Under the pieces are notes generated by a model. That model had not been told where the DNA came from and searched no databases. It saw nothing but the letters and a program-made list of their open reading frames with translations. Made by a program: the position numbers and the translations under genes. Shown in pieces: positions 10,679 through 22,600 of a stretch of 64,000 bases of DNA (positions are counted from its first letter, which is position 1; the number at the start of each line of letters is the position of its first letter). Origin of the DNA: Cystobasidiopsis lactophilus (taxonomy: Eukaryota; Basidiomycota; Agaricostilbomycetes; Agaricostilbales; Chionosphaeraceae); the NCBI GenBank assembly GCA_001599975.1, contig BCIO01000002.1, positions 1,809,883-1,873,882 of the forward strand, written 5' to 3'.

Positions 10679-12794
10679 ATGGATGTCTTAGTTTACAGCG
10701 GCGACGGCGGATCTAAGCAAGGCATTGAAAACCTGCACAGCTCTTTGAAACAGCTGTTGGGCGATGCCCATGCGGTCCGCCTCATTTCTGCGAGAGCATT
10801 GGCCAACGAACCCTGGGAAAACACGACTGCTTTGCTAGTACTGCCTGGAGGGCGTGATCTACCCTACGTCCGCGATCTCAAAGGTGCTGCAAACCGCCGC
10901 ATCAAGGACTGGGTCAGCGCGGGCGGCAAGTTCCTTGGTGTGTGCGCAGGTTAGGCTCTCGTTCTCTTGTGGCGTTGGTCTTCTGATTGCTGACGCCCCG
11001 AATAATAAAGGGGCATATTATGCGTCTGCTTTTGTTGAATTCGAGAAAGGAACGGCTCTGGAGGTGGTTGGGGAGCGGGAATTGGACTTCTTTGACGGGG
11101 TATGTCGAGGGTAAGGTCATCTCTTCTTACATCTGCAGAACTAGCTAATGCCAACAACTTCTTAGCGCTGCTTTCCCCGGGTTTGTGTATGACAGCGAAG
11201 ACGGCGCGCGCGAGGCAACCCTTTCGCATGACTTGGCGTCTGGCTCTGGTTTGGACGCCGTGTACTGGAACGGCGGCGGCGTCTTCCTGCCCCACCATCC
11301 CGACGCAGCAACCCACCAGGTCTTGGCTAGCTATGCAGAGCTGGAGGGCACACCAGCTGCCATCGTGCTCTGTCCTGTTGGCAAAGGGGCCGCGCTCCTG
11401 GCAGGCGTCCACCCAGAACACCCTTGCGGGCCCGAGCTAAAGGCGCGGTGGTCCCCGTTGTTTCCTACTCTTCTGAAGCATCTCGGCTTTGACCCTGCTC
11501 AAGAGGCCGTGCCGGCTGCCGATGCCATCGGGCCTTCACCGCTATTCTTCGTCTGCGCCAACTCGGATTTGGAGGCCGAAGCGTCGCAAGCTCTACTACA
11601 GCGTCTTCAAACCGAGTTGGAACAAGCGGTGGTTGACCAGGCGGACACCTTAGTATTCTCGCAGCACCAAAAACAAAGGCCCGAACAGACATTAATCGTG
11701 CTAGGCGCCGAGCCCACGCCTGCCGAGCTAGCCTTCCAGCCCAAGCTCTTCTTCCGCCAGCTACAAACTGACGTCATTGGCCGGCGTGCTTTCCTTGCCA
11801 ACGTGATGACCAGCACTCAGACATTCTTAGAGAAGTGAGGACTTCCACTTCGGTTGGCCAGGTGTCCCCCAACGCCCCTGCTGACTGCTGCATCTTGACG
11901 GCAGAAATGTCAAGCTTCTCAAAGCTGTACCGACGGGCACGGTCTGTGTGGCCGGGCGACAGACCTCGGGTCGCGGCCGAGGCGGTAATGCTTGGGTCTC
12001 GCCCAAGGGCAGCTTGATGTTTTCGCTGGTTCTCAAAGTGCCGAGCTCTATGGCGCCCCAGCTGGTCTTTGTCCAATACCTGTTTGCGCTGGCCGTAGTA
12101 GAGACGCTACAGCAGCGTGTCCAACTCTGTTTAAAATGGCCAAACGACATTTATGCCCGGGTTCCCAACAGCCCGACGCCTCTCCAAAAGGTCGGGGGGA
12201 TTTTGGTCAACACCACCTACATCGACAATCAGTTTTCAGTGGTAGTAGGCAAGTAAAATCCGCTCGAACTCGCCGTTAAATTTGTCCCTGAGACGAAGGC
12301 GCCGGCTCAAAGGTTGTGGGCTCAATGTCGACAACGTCAAGCCAACGCTCTCCATCAACGCCCTCGGAAAGATGCAGAACCCTCACTTCGCGCCCCTGTC
12401 GCTCGAAACGACTCTTGCGTTCGTCCTGAACCAATTTGAACGCATGTGGGCCCAGTTCGAATCCGAACGCACCTTTGCGCCCTTCTTGGCCAGATATCTC
12501 GACCTTTGGATCCACAGGTGAGCCCCAGGAGCGACCAAAAGGGGCCGAGGCTCAGAGCTGGCTACAGCGGGCAAATCATGACCCTGGAGGCCTCGGGAGA
12601 AGTGGTTGAGGTCTGCGGCATCACTTTGGACTATGGCATGCTCCGCGTTCGGTCCGTGGATGGCGGCCACAACACTATTGACCTCCAGCCTGACGGCAAC
12701 TCATTTGATATGTAAGTTGGCTACATCCCGCCCAGTTCGAAACATGCTGACGATCTATGCCTGCAGGATGCATGGCTTGATTAAGCGAAAGTGA
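10679..12794 (+). CDS. BPL1: biotin-protein ligase
   Basis: Attaches biotin to carboxylases through biotinyl-AMP. The N-terminal half is the eukaryote-type glutamine-amidotransferase-like domain: MDVLVYSGDGGSK, LLVLPGGRDLPYV, then GGKFLGVCAG joined by an intron to AYYASAFVEF, and GAAFPGFVYDSEDGA, VYWNGGGVFLP. The catalytic half has GRGRGGNAWVSPKGSL (adenylate binding), KWPNDIYA, KVGGILVNT, GCGLNV and NALGKM, and a C-terminal SH3-like domain (GEVVEVCGITLDYG). The last intron joins NSFDM to MHGLIKRK, with stop at 12792-12794. An intron near 11832-11858 looks short for this genome, so that junction needs cDNA. Stops 36 bp from the convergent BTB/CAP-Gly gene. Confidence 0.92.
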
Positions 12795-12830
12795 CTATTC
12801 ATACAAGAGCCGAAGAGGAGCTGTCCATAA

Positions 12831-15447
12831 TTACAACAAGTAGAGCACTTGGTGAGGCCTCACAAATATGCCCTTGTCTTTGCCCGACCCAGAGAGCTTG
12901 AAATAGCTCGTTCCTCGAACGGTCCCGTCGCTCCACTCTTGCTTTCCTACATCCTGGTCGTGATCCAACGCGACGCCTACAAAGCTGCCCACGGCCAAGC
13001 CTTCCACCGCTGAGCATCCCAATTGCAGTTTAGGGCGGACGCTGAAACCAAAAAAAAAACCATAGCTCACCCCCAATGTACAGCACATTTCCGATGGCTT
13101 TTTTGCCGCTTTTGAAAGACACGACGCAGCGGATGCCGACGTTTAGTTGTGTGCCGGGTGGGACCCTCTTGGGAGTAGTGACGGCCAGACTGCGGGCCGA
13201 CGGAGGGCTTTTAGCGAGCAGGCGCTTTGGCGCCGCGTTCGGCGCTTCTTGCTCCGACTTGAGGCTCTTGAGAGACGAATGCGACGTGGATTGGAGTTTG
13301 CGGGGCGTAGTAGGCTTGTCACCGCGCGGGGCGGACGAGCTGGAGGCCACCGAGCGCAGCGAGGCAACTGAAGGCGGTCGATTGACAGAAGCAACGCGCT
13401 TAGGTGTGACATCTGTACCAGAGGTTGAAGCCGGTAACCGATGTGAGGGCCTTTCGGACGCGGAAGGCCGGCGGGCGTTGGTGGCGGGCGCGACCCCGCG
13501 CTTGACGTTCTCCAATCGGACGCCACCTTTGGCTAGTAGCGCCTCGTTTGACGCTGAAGGGGCCCGACCTTTGACCAAGCGAAGCGGCCGGGCTGGTGCA
13601 GCGGTTGCGTTGCTCCTGGCGGTTTGGCGTGGGGCGGCTTTCGTCGAACGCTTGGATGTGTCAATCAGTTCATCAAGCGGAAGGCCCAGTTCTCCCGCCA
13701 GTTCGTTTGCAGCTGTTCGAAGAGCAGACAACGTTTGGCGACATGAATGGGTCTTCACATGGTGTAAAGGATGCTCACTTTGTAAATCGATCTCCTCAAA
13801 GCCAGCGTCGGCTTTGATATTGAGCCATCTGGGTTGAATATACTTCAAAATGTCGACGCGGCAATCTTCCGCCATCAGGCGAGCATCCATCTGCATGCCG
13901 TCTTCGCGAAGCAGGAGTGAGCGGGCGACGGTCTGGTAAGCGGTCGCCGCGTTTTTGGTCATCAGGCCGCGCACGATGTGCTGGAAGGAAGCACCCAGAA
14001 CGTCGGAGGAAAATGTGCGGCCATCCAGCAGCTCGCCGAAGGCTTTGGAGTCAACGACTGCTTGGGTTTGGCTTGCCGCCAGTCCGTCGAGACATTCTTC
14101 CACCGGCTCGAGCATCGACGACACGTAGCCAGCCCATTGGTCGGAGCAAGCCAACAGCCTGCGTTTGGCCAGAAGGAGTTGCCGCACCGTCTGCACGAAG
14201 GTGCCTGGACAGATCTTTGCGCAGGTTTCGTCCACCAAGGACTGCTGGTCTTCTTGGGCCAGCAGACCAATGTCGCTTTGCCAGGCCGAGCCGAAGTTGT
14301 CGATTACGAGGTGACGCGTCGCCTCTCGCAGGACAGGGGCGCTGACGTCCGGCGAAAGCACCCAGCGAAAGACGCGAGCGGCCCTGGTGGGCTCCGCCCG
14401 CGACATGTCCTCCAAGGCACATTCCACCTCCTGGCGCAACAGGTCCAATTCCAAGTAGGTCGCGCACCGCCATATGGCGAACGCCGAAGCCAAGTCAAAG
14501 GTCCGAGTCGAAAACCCCAGACTACCGCAATCTGCGCGGAGGATGATCAGTCACGCGCCAGGAATCACAAAGCGATAGAACGGACAGAGGTATCCCAGCG
14601 TGAAGTGCAGCGCGGCTGGCGTGAAAGGTGGGCTTGGCAGGGTCAAGAGGCGGTTGTCCTTGTCCGCGTAGGTTGACGTAAACAGGTTGCGAAAGTAAGG
14701 CGAACGGAGGAGGATCATGCGGTGTACAGTGAAAGCGGCCTCCTCTTGACCAGCAGAGCTGGGCAGAAGCAGCTGCAGCTGAACATCGGCGTACAGCTTT
14801 GACCGCCACATGAATAGCAGGTCCTGCGCCAACCGCTCGGTCGGTGGCACGTCATTCGGTGCGGGCAGCTGCTCTTCGAACAGAAAGCTGAGCAGAGAGT
14901 CGGGCGCGCCGCGGGTCGTGTAAAGAAAGTCCAGCAAGGACTCGAGCACCGCTCGGTCCGTCGACTCGAGCGGCATCGGCCTTGGCCTGGGCGCGCTGTC
15001 CTCAAAGTCGGAGGAGGAAATGAAGCTGGCTGGGGAATGCCCGCGCCCATGGTCGGCCCAAGTCTGGCCAAAGTGGGACAGCGAGCTGGAAGACGAGGAA
15101 GCTTGTAGGCTGGCGGTTTCCGGCTGCAGGAACTTGGCGATGAAGTTGCCAGGGCTCCGAGCGTACAAAATGGCTGGACCATTCTTTGTGAGACGCGCAC
15201 AGGGCCACCCAGCCGACAAGAGAGGAGAGAGCGCACCTTTGTGCGCCCAGACAATGTCCGCCGCGCCGTTCTGCGAACACCAGCAGACGTCCCCAAAAGA
15301 CTGCTTGGCTTCCTTCAGCAGCCTGGACAAGTCAGCCAGCCAGCTAGCCCTTGAAGCCTCTATTGCTCGGACATGCTTGGGCGACCTCTTGCTCATGCAA
15401 GCAAAGCTAATAATCGAGTTGGCTGTTTCCGAACGAGACAGCGACAT
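12831..15447 (-). CDS. BTB/POZ protein with C-terminal CAP-Gly domain
   Basis: The N-terminal half holds two BTB-like stretches. The first has RFGDVCW-like SFGDVCWCSQNGAADIVWAHK and LYARSPGNFIAKFL. The second has LYADVQLQLLL, FTVHRMILLRSPYFRNLF and LPSPPFTPAALHFTLGYL. An intron then restores YCGSLGFSTRTFDLASAFAIWRC and a helical BACK-like region. A Ser/Pro/Lys-rich linker of about 200 residues with several TPKR motifs leads to a CAP-Gly domain: VGIRCVVSFKSGKKAIGNVLYIG, an intron, then VGSFVGVALD, GKQEWSDGTVRGTSYF and GIFVRPHQVLYL. CAP-Gly domains bind EEY/F tails of tubulin and partners, so a microtubule-linked scaffold or ubiquitin-ligase adaptor is possible, but this is inference. Start taken at MSLSRS (15445-15447). 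About 800 residues. Confidence 0.75.
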
Positions 15448-15615
15448 CACTACTCGCCGGCCACTCACAGCATGCCCTCACCCACCGCATCATAGGCGCC
15501 GTCTGCATTCGCCGTCGTACCCGCCCGTCCAAGCGTTGATCAAGGGCCGCTTCAGCAAATCAACAATCGTCGACGGTCAACCTGAGTTCATCTAGGTCGA
15601 CAGCCGCGTCTCCCA

Positions 15616-16731
15616 ATGGCGCTTGCGTTGATTTCATCCGCAGCCATTGCTATAGGCGAGCATCTGGTGGACTGCGAGACTCGGTTGGGCTAGTGGCTCA
15701 CTATGTTTCGTCAGGCCCCAGCCTCGTCTACGCCGACCAAATCTACTCCATCTACAGGAAGCAGGATTCGACTGGCTTTTCTATCGACAGCTGCGGCGTG
15801 TTGCTGCTGGCGAACATCACGCGCATATTTGTACGCCAGCTGGCTCCTCCTCTGCAAGCCTCATGGACTGACCACCTCGACGTTCGCTCTTGCCAGTTTT
15901 GGCTGGGTGCACGATTCGAGACCCCTCTCTTGATCCAGTCACGTATGATCAAGGCAACGATACGAGCTGCAACGGCATACAGGCTGAATTTGGAAGTCCA
16001 GTCCTGATGATCATCACCCAAACGGGGTTGCTGTGGCTCTGTCTTAAGCACCGGCCTACCGTCGGATCGCCTGAGGAATCAGGTACGCTCTCTATGAGGC
16101 TTTTGTTAGAGGCCTTGAACGCCGGAACATTGGGCACCAGCTCGCTTGGCTGCCGCTGACCCCGAGGCGCCGGCAACCGGCGCGAGACTGTGGAACTTTT
16201 GGCAGTGGCCCAATTTTGGAGTGGGTCTTGATTCTGAAAAGCCATCGGACGAGATTGAAGCGGGATATAGGCCTTTGTCGACTTTTTGTCAGTCTATGTT
16301 GTAGGCCTGGGGGTGGTCTTTCTCGCTTTGCACGGGGTGCCCGGCTTTGTGTCTGTGTTGGGTTTGATAGCACTGGGCGTGGAGTCAACAGTAGGTCTTA
16401 TGCGCCACCTTGAGGGCAGAATTGGCCCAGCTCATCCCGCGATCTTCCTCTCCCCAGCTGCCCCTTCCACAGCTCATTGTCAACTATCGACGAAAGAGCT
16501 TGGAAGGCTTCCGCCCGACAGTGTTGATTGGCTGGGTCGGGGGTCGGTTCATTTCCTGTGGCTTGCGAAGCAGACGAAGCGAAACCTGACGCAAGGCCCG
16601 TGCGCGCAGGCGATGCGTTCAAACTGGTCTATTTCCTGGTCCAAAACACGACCTGGCAGTTCAAAGTCTGCGCTGCCTTTCAGCTCAGTGTGGACCTGGC
16701 CATCGTGGTTCAGGCGGTCGCATATCGGTGA
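15616..16731 (+). CDS. ANY1: PQ-loop membrane protein, Any1-like
   Basis: Seven-helix PQ-loop family; yeast Any1 acts with lipid flippases on aminophospholipid asymmetry in Golgi/endosomes. The first PQ loop is LVYADQIYSIYRKQDSTGFS, followed by SCGVLLLANITRIF, FWLGARFETPLLIQS and VLMIITQTGLLWLC across short introns. After a hydrophilic loop (FWQWPNFGVGLDSEKP), the second PQ loop reads PQLIVNYRRKSLEGFRPTV, then LIGWVGG, and the end is DAFKLVYFLVQNTTWQFKVC, FQLSVDLAIVVQAV. Stop at 16731. The start is uncertain: ATG 15616 gives MALALISSAAIAI, which would join VAHYVSSGPS through a 38-nt intron with a GC donor. The frame from VAHYV has no upstream ATG of its own. Confidence 0.82.
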
Positions 16732-16855
16732 CGGCACGTGGGCCGACGGGCGACGAAAAGGGTGTAGGCGTAAGCATGCTGTGTCTCTGTGTCTACAAGC
16801 ACAGCAAAAGTACAAGGTATCGGCGAGAAAAAGTCTGTACAAGGGGCCCGAGGCG

Positions 16856-17729
16856 CTACCGAGTGGCGGCCGCTTGCTGGTATAACGTTGAGAATCGCTG
16901 CCTCTTCAAGCGAGTCCACTCCGAGAGGCGGTCGTACAAAGCCGCCGGAGAGTCGATGGCTTGCCTCACATCCAACGAAAAGACGGGGTTGCCTTGCTCG
17001 TCGTCCGGGCATGAGTAGTAGTCGATCACGTAGCGTTGAATGCTTCCCTCCTGCGGCCGGCGGACGTACCAGTCGTGGCGATCAAAGGGCGGCTCGGAGC
17101 TGTGACTCGTTGTGAGCGGCTTCCTTGGGTCTCGCGCAGCCCGGGATGGTGCGCACCTGTAGCTCGAAGGAAAAATGCGGCCGAGGAAAAGGTGGATGCG
17201 AGCCTTTGGCGAGAGATCTTGTGGACGACCGGTGAAGCGGGCCAGCTCTACCCGCTGCGAGCTGGATCTATAGATCGGTACGACGCAGGACAGGTTAGGT
17301 GGCAACAGCAGAAGCAAAGCGAGCAAAGACGTACGGCGACCTCAGGTCTTCGAGCCTTGTGACCTCTTGCCATGCCCGCTCGTTCAGAAAGTTGTGGATC
17401 TGCACCATCATGGAGACGCTCTCCTCCGGAGCCTCTTTGCCTTTCCTGGCCAATGCGTTCTGGAACTGTTGCGGCGACGGGTACACCCAGCGCTCGGCGA
17501 CGTCCTCCTCCTGCTTGCCAGCTGGGGCGTGTGCAACAGGGCAAGCGCTGGCGCCAGGTTCAGTGGACGCTCGAGGAATGGATGACAGCTCGCGTTCAAC
17601 ACTGAGCATAGAGCTGGTGGGCGAATTGGACAAATCGGAAGGAATGTTGTTCAGCGACGGAGCGGCGTGCATGGGGCAGCCTGCCGGTGGCTCGACCGAC
17701 GCAGGCGTCTTTGATGATGCAGCACCCAT
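16856..17729 (-). CDS. CYC3: holocytochrome c synthase (cytochrome c heme lyase)
   Basis: Mitochondrial intermembrane-space enzyme that attaches heme to apocytochrome c. The N-terminus begins MGAASSKTPAS and carries two heme-regulatory motifs, CPMHAAP and CPVAHAP. WVYPSPQQFQNALARKG and VQIHNFLNERAWQEV follow. An intron with a CCTAACC branch point joins LRS to the next exon: ELARFTGRPQDLSPKAR, FDRHDWYVRR and QRYVIDYYSCPD, the conserved catalytic core, ending in stop at 16856. Convergent with ANY1 and divergent from ENP1, whose ATG is only 92 bp away. Confidence 0.92.
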
Positions 17730-17821
17730 TATAAGTTCAAGAGCGTCGTAGGTGGAGGAGGACCGATTCTCCGAAAAGATTTTCGCTCGAGCGTTGGCTC
17801 TTGACCTCAACCAACGAAATC
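17730..17821. promoter_or_regulatory. 92-bp divergent promoter, CYC3/ENP1
   Basis: Only 92 bp separate the CYC3 and ENP1 start codons, so both promoters and both leaders must share or overlap this stretch. No TATA box or known factor site stands out. Confidence 0.6.
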
Positions 17822-19434
17822 ATGGGACGCAAGACAGCAGCCACCAAGGAAAGACCACAGCACCAGCCCTTACACGCTCAGCTCAAAGAGGACATTGGCG
17901 GTAGCTTCAGGGCGGCGTCGACATCGGGCAAAGGTTCCAGCCAAAAGAGAAAGGCCCAGGCAGACCCATCGACAGTGGATGCCGACCTCTCCGCCAAGAT
18001 CCTCAAGCTGGCTCGAGAACAGCAGGATGAAGAGGCCGGTGGTCCAGAGCCGGTGCCCTTGCTGACGAGGGAGCCCTCAAGGCTGCAGGAGTCGGCCGAG
18101 TTCAGCGGCGAGGAGAGCGACGGCGAGGAAGGGTCTGTATTGGACGAGGAAGAGATCTACGAAGAGCTTGTGCGTTGTTAGCACTTGCGACGCTGCCGGG
18201 ATCCTGACACTTGGCCTTTCTCTCCCAGGACATTGACGCCGACGATCAAGCCGCACTGGATGCCTTTTGGCCGACCAGCGGGAACGCGCAACCTGGACTC
18301 CTGGCAGAACTCATTATGGACAAAATTGCCGAGCACGAGGAAGCCAACCGGCCCCGGGAGCCGCTGAAAGCGCTCGATGCCAAAGTCGTGGATGTGTTCA
18401 CCAAGTGCGTTGTCCTATTGGTGTGAAGTCCCAAGGTCATGCTGCTGACAAAGCCATACAACCTGCTTTCAAACAGAGTCGGGCAATTGCTCTCCCGATA
18501 TCGGTCTGGGCCGCTCCCCAAGGCTTTCAAGATTTTGCCTACTCTGCCGATGTGGCCGTCAATCTTAGAGCTAACAGAGCCCGAAAAGTGGACACCGCAC
18601 GCCACTTTGGCTGCTACCAAGATCATGGCGTCGAACTTGGATCCCAAGCAAAGCCAGCGGTTTTACAAGCACTTTCTGCTCCCGCGCGTGCGAGATGAGA
18701 TCAGCGAGACCAAGAAGCTCTCTGTCCATCTGTACCAAGCGTTGAAGAAGGCTCTCTACAAGCCCAGCGCATTCTTCAAAGGCATCCTCTTCCCCCTTTG
18801 CGAGGTGGGTTTCCTTTGTCCGTTTTGAGGCCAGCCATAAGGACTCACCGCAAGCTCTCCCTGCGCGCAGAGCCGCACTTGCACCTTGCGAGAAGCGGCC
18901 ATCATTGGAAGTGTCATCTCGAAAGTCAGCGTGCCCGTGTTACACTCGGGGGCTGCCCTCCTCAAATTGGCGGACATGGACTACACGGGTCAGTCGCGGC
19001 GCTGTGACTTAACGACTGGAACTGGCTCGTTTACTCTACTGCGGGCGCATTTTCAGGACCAACCAGTCTCTTCATTCGGATTTTACTCGACAAAAAGTAT
19101 GCGCTGCCTTACAAGGTCGTGGATGCGCTTGTCTTCCACTTCCTTCGCTTCAAGGTACAGACCGAGGCGCCACCCGTCTTGTGGCACCAGTCTTTCTTGG
19201 TCTTCAGCCAACGGTGAGCACAAGCGGATTGCTCGATTTTCTCCCACAATAAAGCTGACTCTCGTCTACAGCTACAAATCCGACCTCACGCCAGAGCAGC
19301 GAGAGGCCCTGCTGGAGGTCCTGCGGGTACACCTCCACCCCCAGATTGGACACGAGATTCGGAGGGAACTGCAGCATGGTACGGCCCGGGGCGAGGACGA
19401 GGCGGAGGACATCGAGATGGACGAAGGCTGGTAG
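17822..19434 (+). CDS. ENP1: bystin/Enp1, 40S ribosome biogenesis factor
   Basis: Component of pre-40S particles, needed for 18S rRNA processing and export. An acidic, low-complexity N-terminus ([20 protein letters not shown], then [27 protein letters not shown]) is followed by the bystin domain across short introns: [115 protein letters not shown] and [20 protein letters not shown]. The C-terminus ends [13 protein letters not shown]. The start MGRKTAATK is the conserved beginning of the family. Confidence 0.93.
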
Positions 19435-19638
19435 ATGTGTTCCAGCCGTTCTGCCCCTTATGCACGCCGCGGCTCCCACCTCTTGACTGTAATACTAAGC
19501 ACCTTTCGCGGTCAGGCCCGGAAGCAAGCTGCAGGGTGCACCCAGCACTTCTGAGCTCCCATGTTTACTTTTCTTGCGCAGTGACTTCCTTCCTTCTCCC
19601 AACCCAACGACCGAGACACTACTGTCTCCAGCCCTTCT

Positions 19639-22600
19639 ATGGCGTGCGAAGACCCACGCCAGCGCTTAGCTAGTCATTCTGGCGACGCCATTGGCCAGTT
19701 TGAGGCGCTCTGGGAGGTCCATGTTGCCTGGTTGGCGAGCCATCTGGGCGATGTTGTTGACTCGGTCAAAGAGAGCGGGTGAGCTCCGCTTCACTCACAC
19801 TGAGCTTTATGGCGGGTGGTGCTGACTTAGGGATTGCGCACATCCAGCAACAGCGCCTCCATCGCCCAGTTCATCAAAACACCAGCCCGCCAGCGCCAGA
19901 TCTTTCCCACCGCAGCAACCCCAGGCCCATCGCCTTTCCGGCCACCTGCAGCCGCGCCTCCTTTGCTCTTCCCTTCTCTAAAAGCACCTGCCCAACCCGC
20001 CAGCCCCAAAGCTGGCCCATCCGACGTCTTCGGCGGTCCCCATCCCGTGGAACACCAGCCGGCCACAGGCGACAGCCAAAGAGCCAGCCTGAGCTCCATA
20101 GAAGACGAGGATGCCATTGAAGCATCGCTGATAGGCCCGAAATCACCATCGCCCCTGCGCAAGCCCACCACGCCTCGCAAACAGCATGGGACTCCGAGAA
20201 AACAACAAACGCCAGCGCAGCCATCGTCTGACCTTCCCCCGACCTTGCCCCGACCTATGTCGCCCACCAGGAGCGGTACAAAGCCATCACAAATACCGTC
20301 GCGCGCTCAGTCGCCCATTTCTCGGCCCGGCGCTCCAGCTTCTGCCCCCTCTCGTCGGGTCGAATCGCCCTCCGCAATCCCCCTTCCGAAGAGCCCGTCG
20401 CCAGTGCATGCCGCCGTCCAACCCGTTCCTTTAATTTCTGCCATACACGCAGCAGCAGCACCGGCCAGCCAGCCTGCTGAACCACCGGCCATGTCAGCCA
20501 CATCGGTGCTCGCCGAACCCGGCAGCCTCACCAAGTCTGACGGCACCGAGCCGGCACCTCCTAGCCCCATCACCGCCTTTCTCACTTCACACTCTTCACG
20601 ACCCTCCGTCCTGTCTTTCAGAGGCTTACCGGGGCGGGAAAAATCCCTCGGCCCCGCTACCCACAACAAAGCGCTCTTCGCGCCTAGGCCGACGCTCCCA
20701 CAGAGCGATCTGCCGTCTCCAGTTTCGCTCAAGCGCAAGAGCGAGATGATGGAGCAGGACATGCCCGAGCGCTCGGCAAAGGTGGCAAAGGCGGACGAGG
20801 GCGCGGCGCCACCTTCCAAGCTGCCACCCCCCTCGGGTGGCCAGCAAAGCCGAATCGAGGCGCTGAAGAGCAAAGTGCAGAGTATGTCCAAGAGCTTGGG
20901 TGCGCCTGGTCGCAACAGCGAGGTTGGAGCACCTGCCAAGGACCTGGCCCGCCCTCAGTCGCCGCGCTCAGTGCCACAGCAGCCCGCTGCATCCCAGCTC
21001 CTCTCGGCACGCACTGCTCCCACTTTTGGACTCGTCTCATCGCCCGCTGTTCATCGCGACCAGCATTTACCTCAGTCCACCTCCCAGACGCACCCGATGG
21101 CCAGCCCCTCGATCAAGAGCGCCTTCAAAAAGTTTGCCAACTCGGCCGGCGCTGCGTTTGACAGCCAACCGTCGAGCAAGGTGCAGGTGCCAATTTCGCC
21201 TGGCAAAGCCCTGCCTCCCGCTTCACCCTGGAAAGAAGGCCTTGTGCGCAAATCATCTGTCACCGATCTCGTCCGCGCCTTCGAGTCCCGCAGCATTCCC
21301 GGTAGCCCGACCAAGCATGCTGTCGAAACCCCCACTGGCCCCCGTTCACCGGTCCGGAAGGCTATGCGATTTCCTGGAGTCCAACCTATCGCCGAGTCAA
21401 CTACGCCTCCTGGCACGCCGCCCGCCCGCCCAGCCCAACAAGAGTCTCAGAATACCACTGTCACTGTGGCGAGTGAAACCATAGACCAGCCGAACAGCTC
21501 GTCGCCGATGGCTGAACGACCGTCCGGCCACCACCTGGTGCCGGAGCAAGCTTCAGCACTGAGCGCTGACAATAACGGAGCCCCGGAGGCGACTTTAGAG
21601 GCTGACCCAGTACATGATGATGGTTCGCCGCCAGCCGAACCGCCGAGCGAAGTGCCCGAAGCCAACGAGGTGGGCTTGCCTGGTCATTTTCTGCCTGGTG
21701 TCCCTGATTCCATTGGCAGCAGTCACCAAATCGGGAAGGTCTTTTTGGCCCCTCGCAGACGGCGAGCGCCTCAGAGCTGCTCGTCGAGAACGTCCCGGTC
21801 CGCGAAGACCACGCTGCAGCTCCATCCGCTACCTCCACATTCCTTGCCCAGGCAGCCAATCTGCTCTCTAAAACGGTCGCCACCACCAAGAAGTCCGCGG
21901 GACCGGCCAATCCTGGTGTCAAAAGCCTTCAACTGGCCGCTGCCGCCAAAGCCAAGGTGAGCCCCGCCGTCCCCCTTGACCAGCGACCAGCGACCCGCGC
22001 TTATGCGCCAGAGCCTTGCAGGAACAACAGCTGCGCGACAAGCGTGCCGCAGAGAAAGAAGAGCGCGAGCAGCAGCGCCGCTTGGTGGCGATAGCTCGCG
22101 AGCAGGCCGATGACGCCAAGCGGCATGACGAGTCCCAATTGGGCGAGTCTAGCGGCAAAAAGCGTGAGCGCGACGACGCTCCATCGCGTCCCGGCTCCGC
22201 TTTGGCTATGAGCAAACCGAAAGCGTCGACAGCTTCCCAGAGAGCAGGCCAGAAGCCGCGACCCAAAACTTCCAAGGTGAAAGACCCTCTCTTGTTTCAT
22301 TATGTACTGCCACTTAATACGGGGTCCGCGCCTCAGATGGAGGAAGAGCCGCCTAAGAAGCGCAAGATCGAAGCTGGCCCAACGACCAAAACTTCATTGC
22401 ACCTCGGGGCGCCCTCGCGCACTGTGAGTCAGACCTGGCTGTCGCCTGCTCATGCCTGCGCACTGCTGAAACTGGCATCCCACACAGGCGCCTGTGGCCA
22501 ACCCCAAGGCTAGCGCCTCTCGAGAGCCATCTCGCGCGTTCCAAACTGGAGCAAGCAAGCCTGGCCCTAGCAAGCCCACGCTCAAAATCAAGAGTGCCAT

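Noticed and set aside
13076-13837. 253-codon plus-strand open frame
   Set aside because: It is exactly antisense to the linker of the BTB/CAP-Gly gene; its composition (Arg/Gly/Ala) is that of a GC-rich shadow frame and it has no domain.
15693-16007. Starting ANY1 at 15693
   Set aside because: The codon there is GTG, not ATG; a nuclear fungal gene is more likely to use the ATG at 15616 with a short intron.
20307-20939. 210-codon minus-strand frame
   Set aside because: Antisense to the Pro/Ser-rich middle of INCENP; no splice signals or domain of its own.
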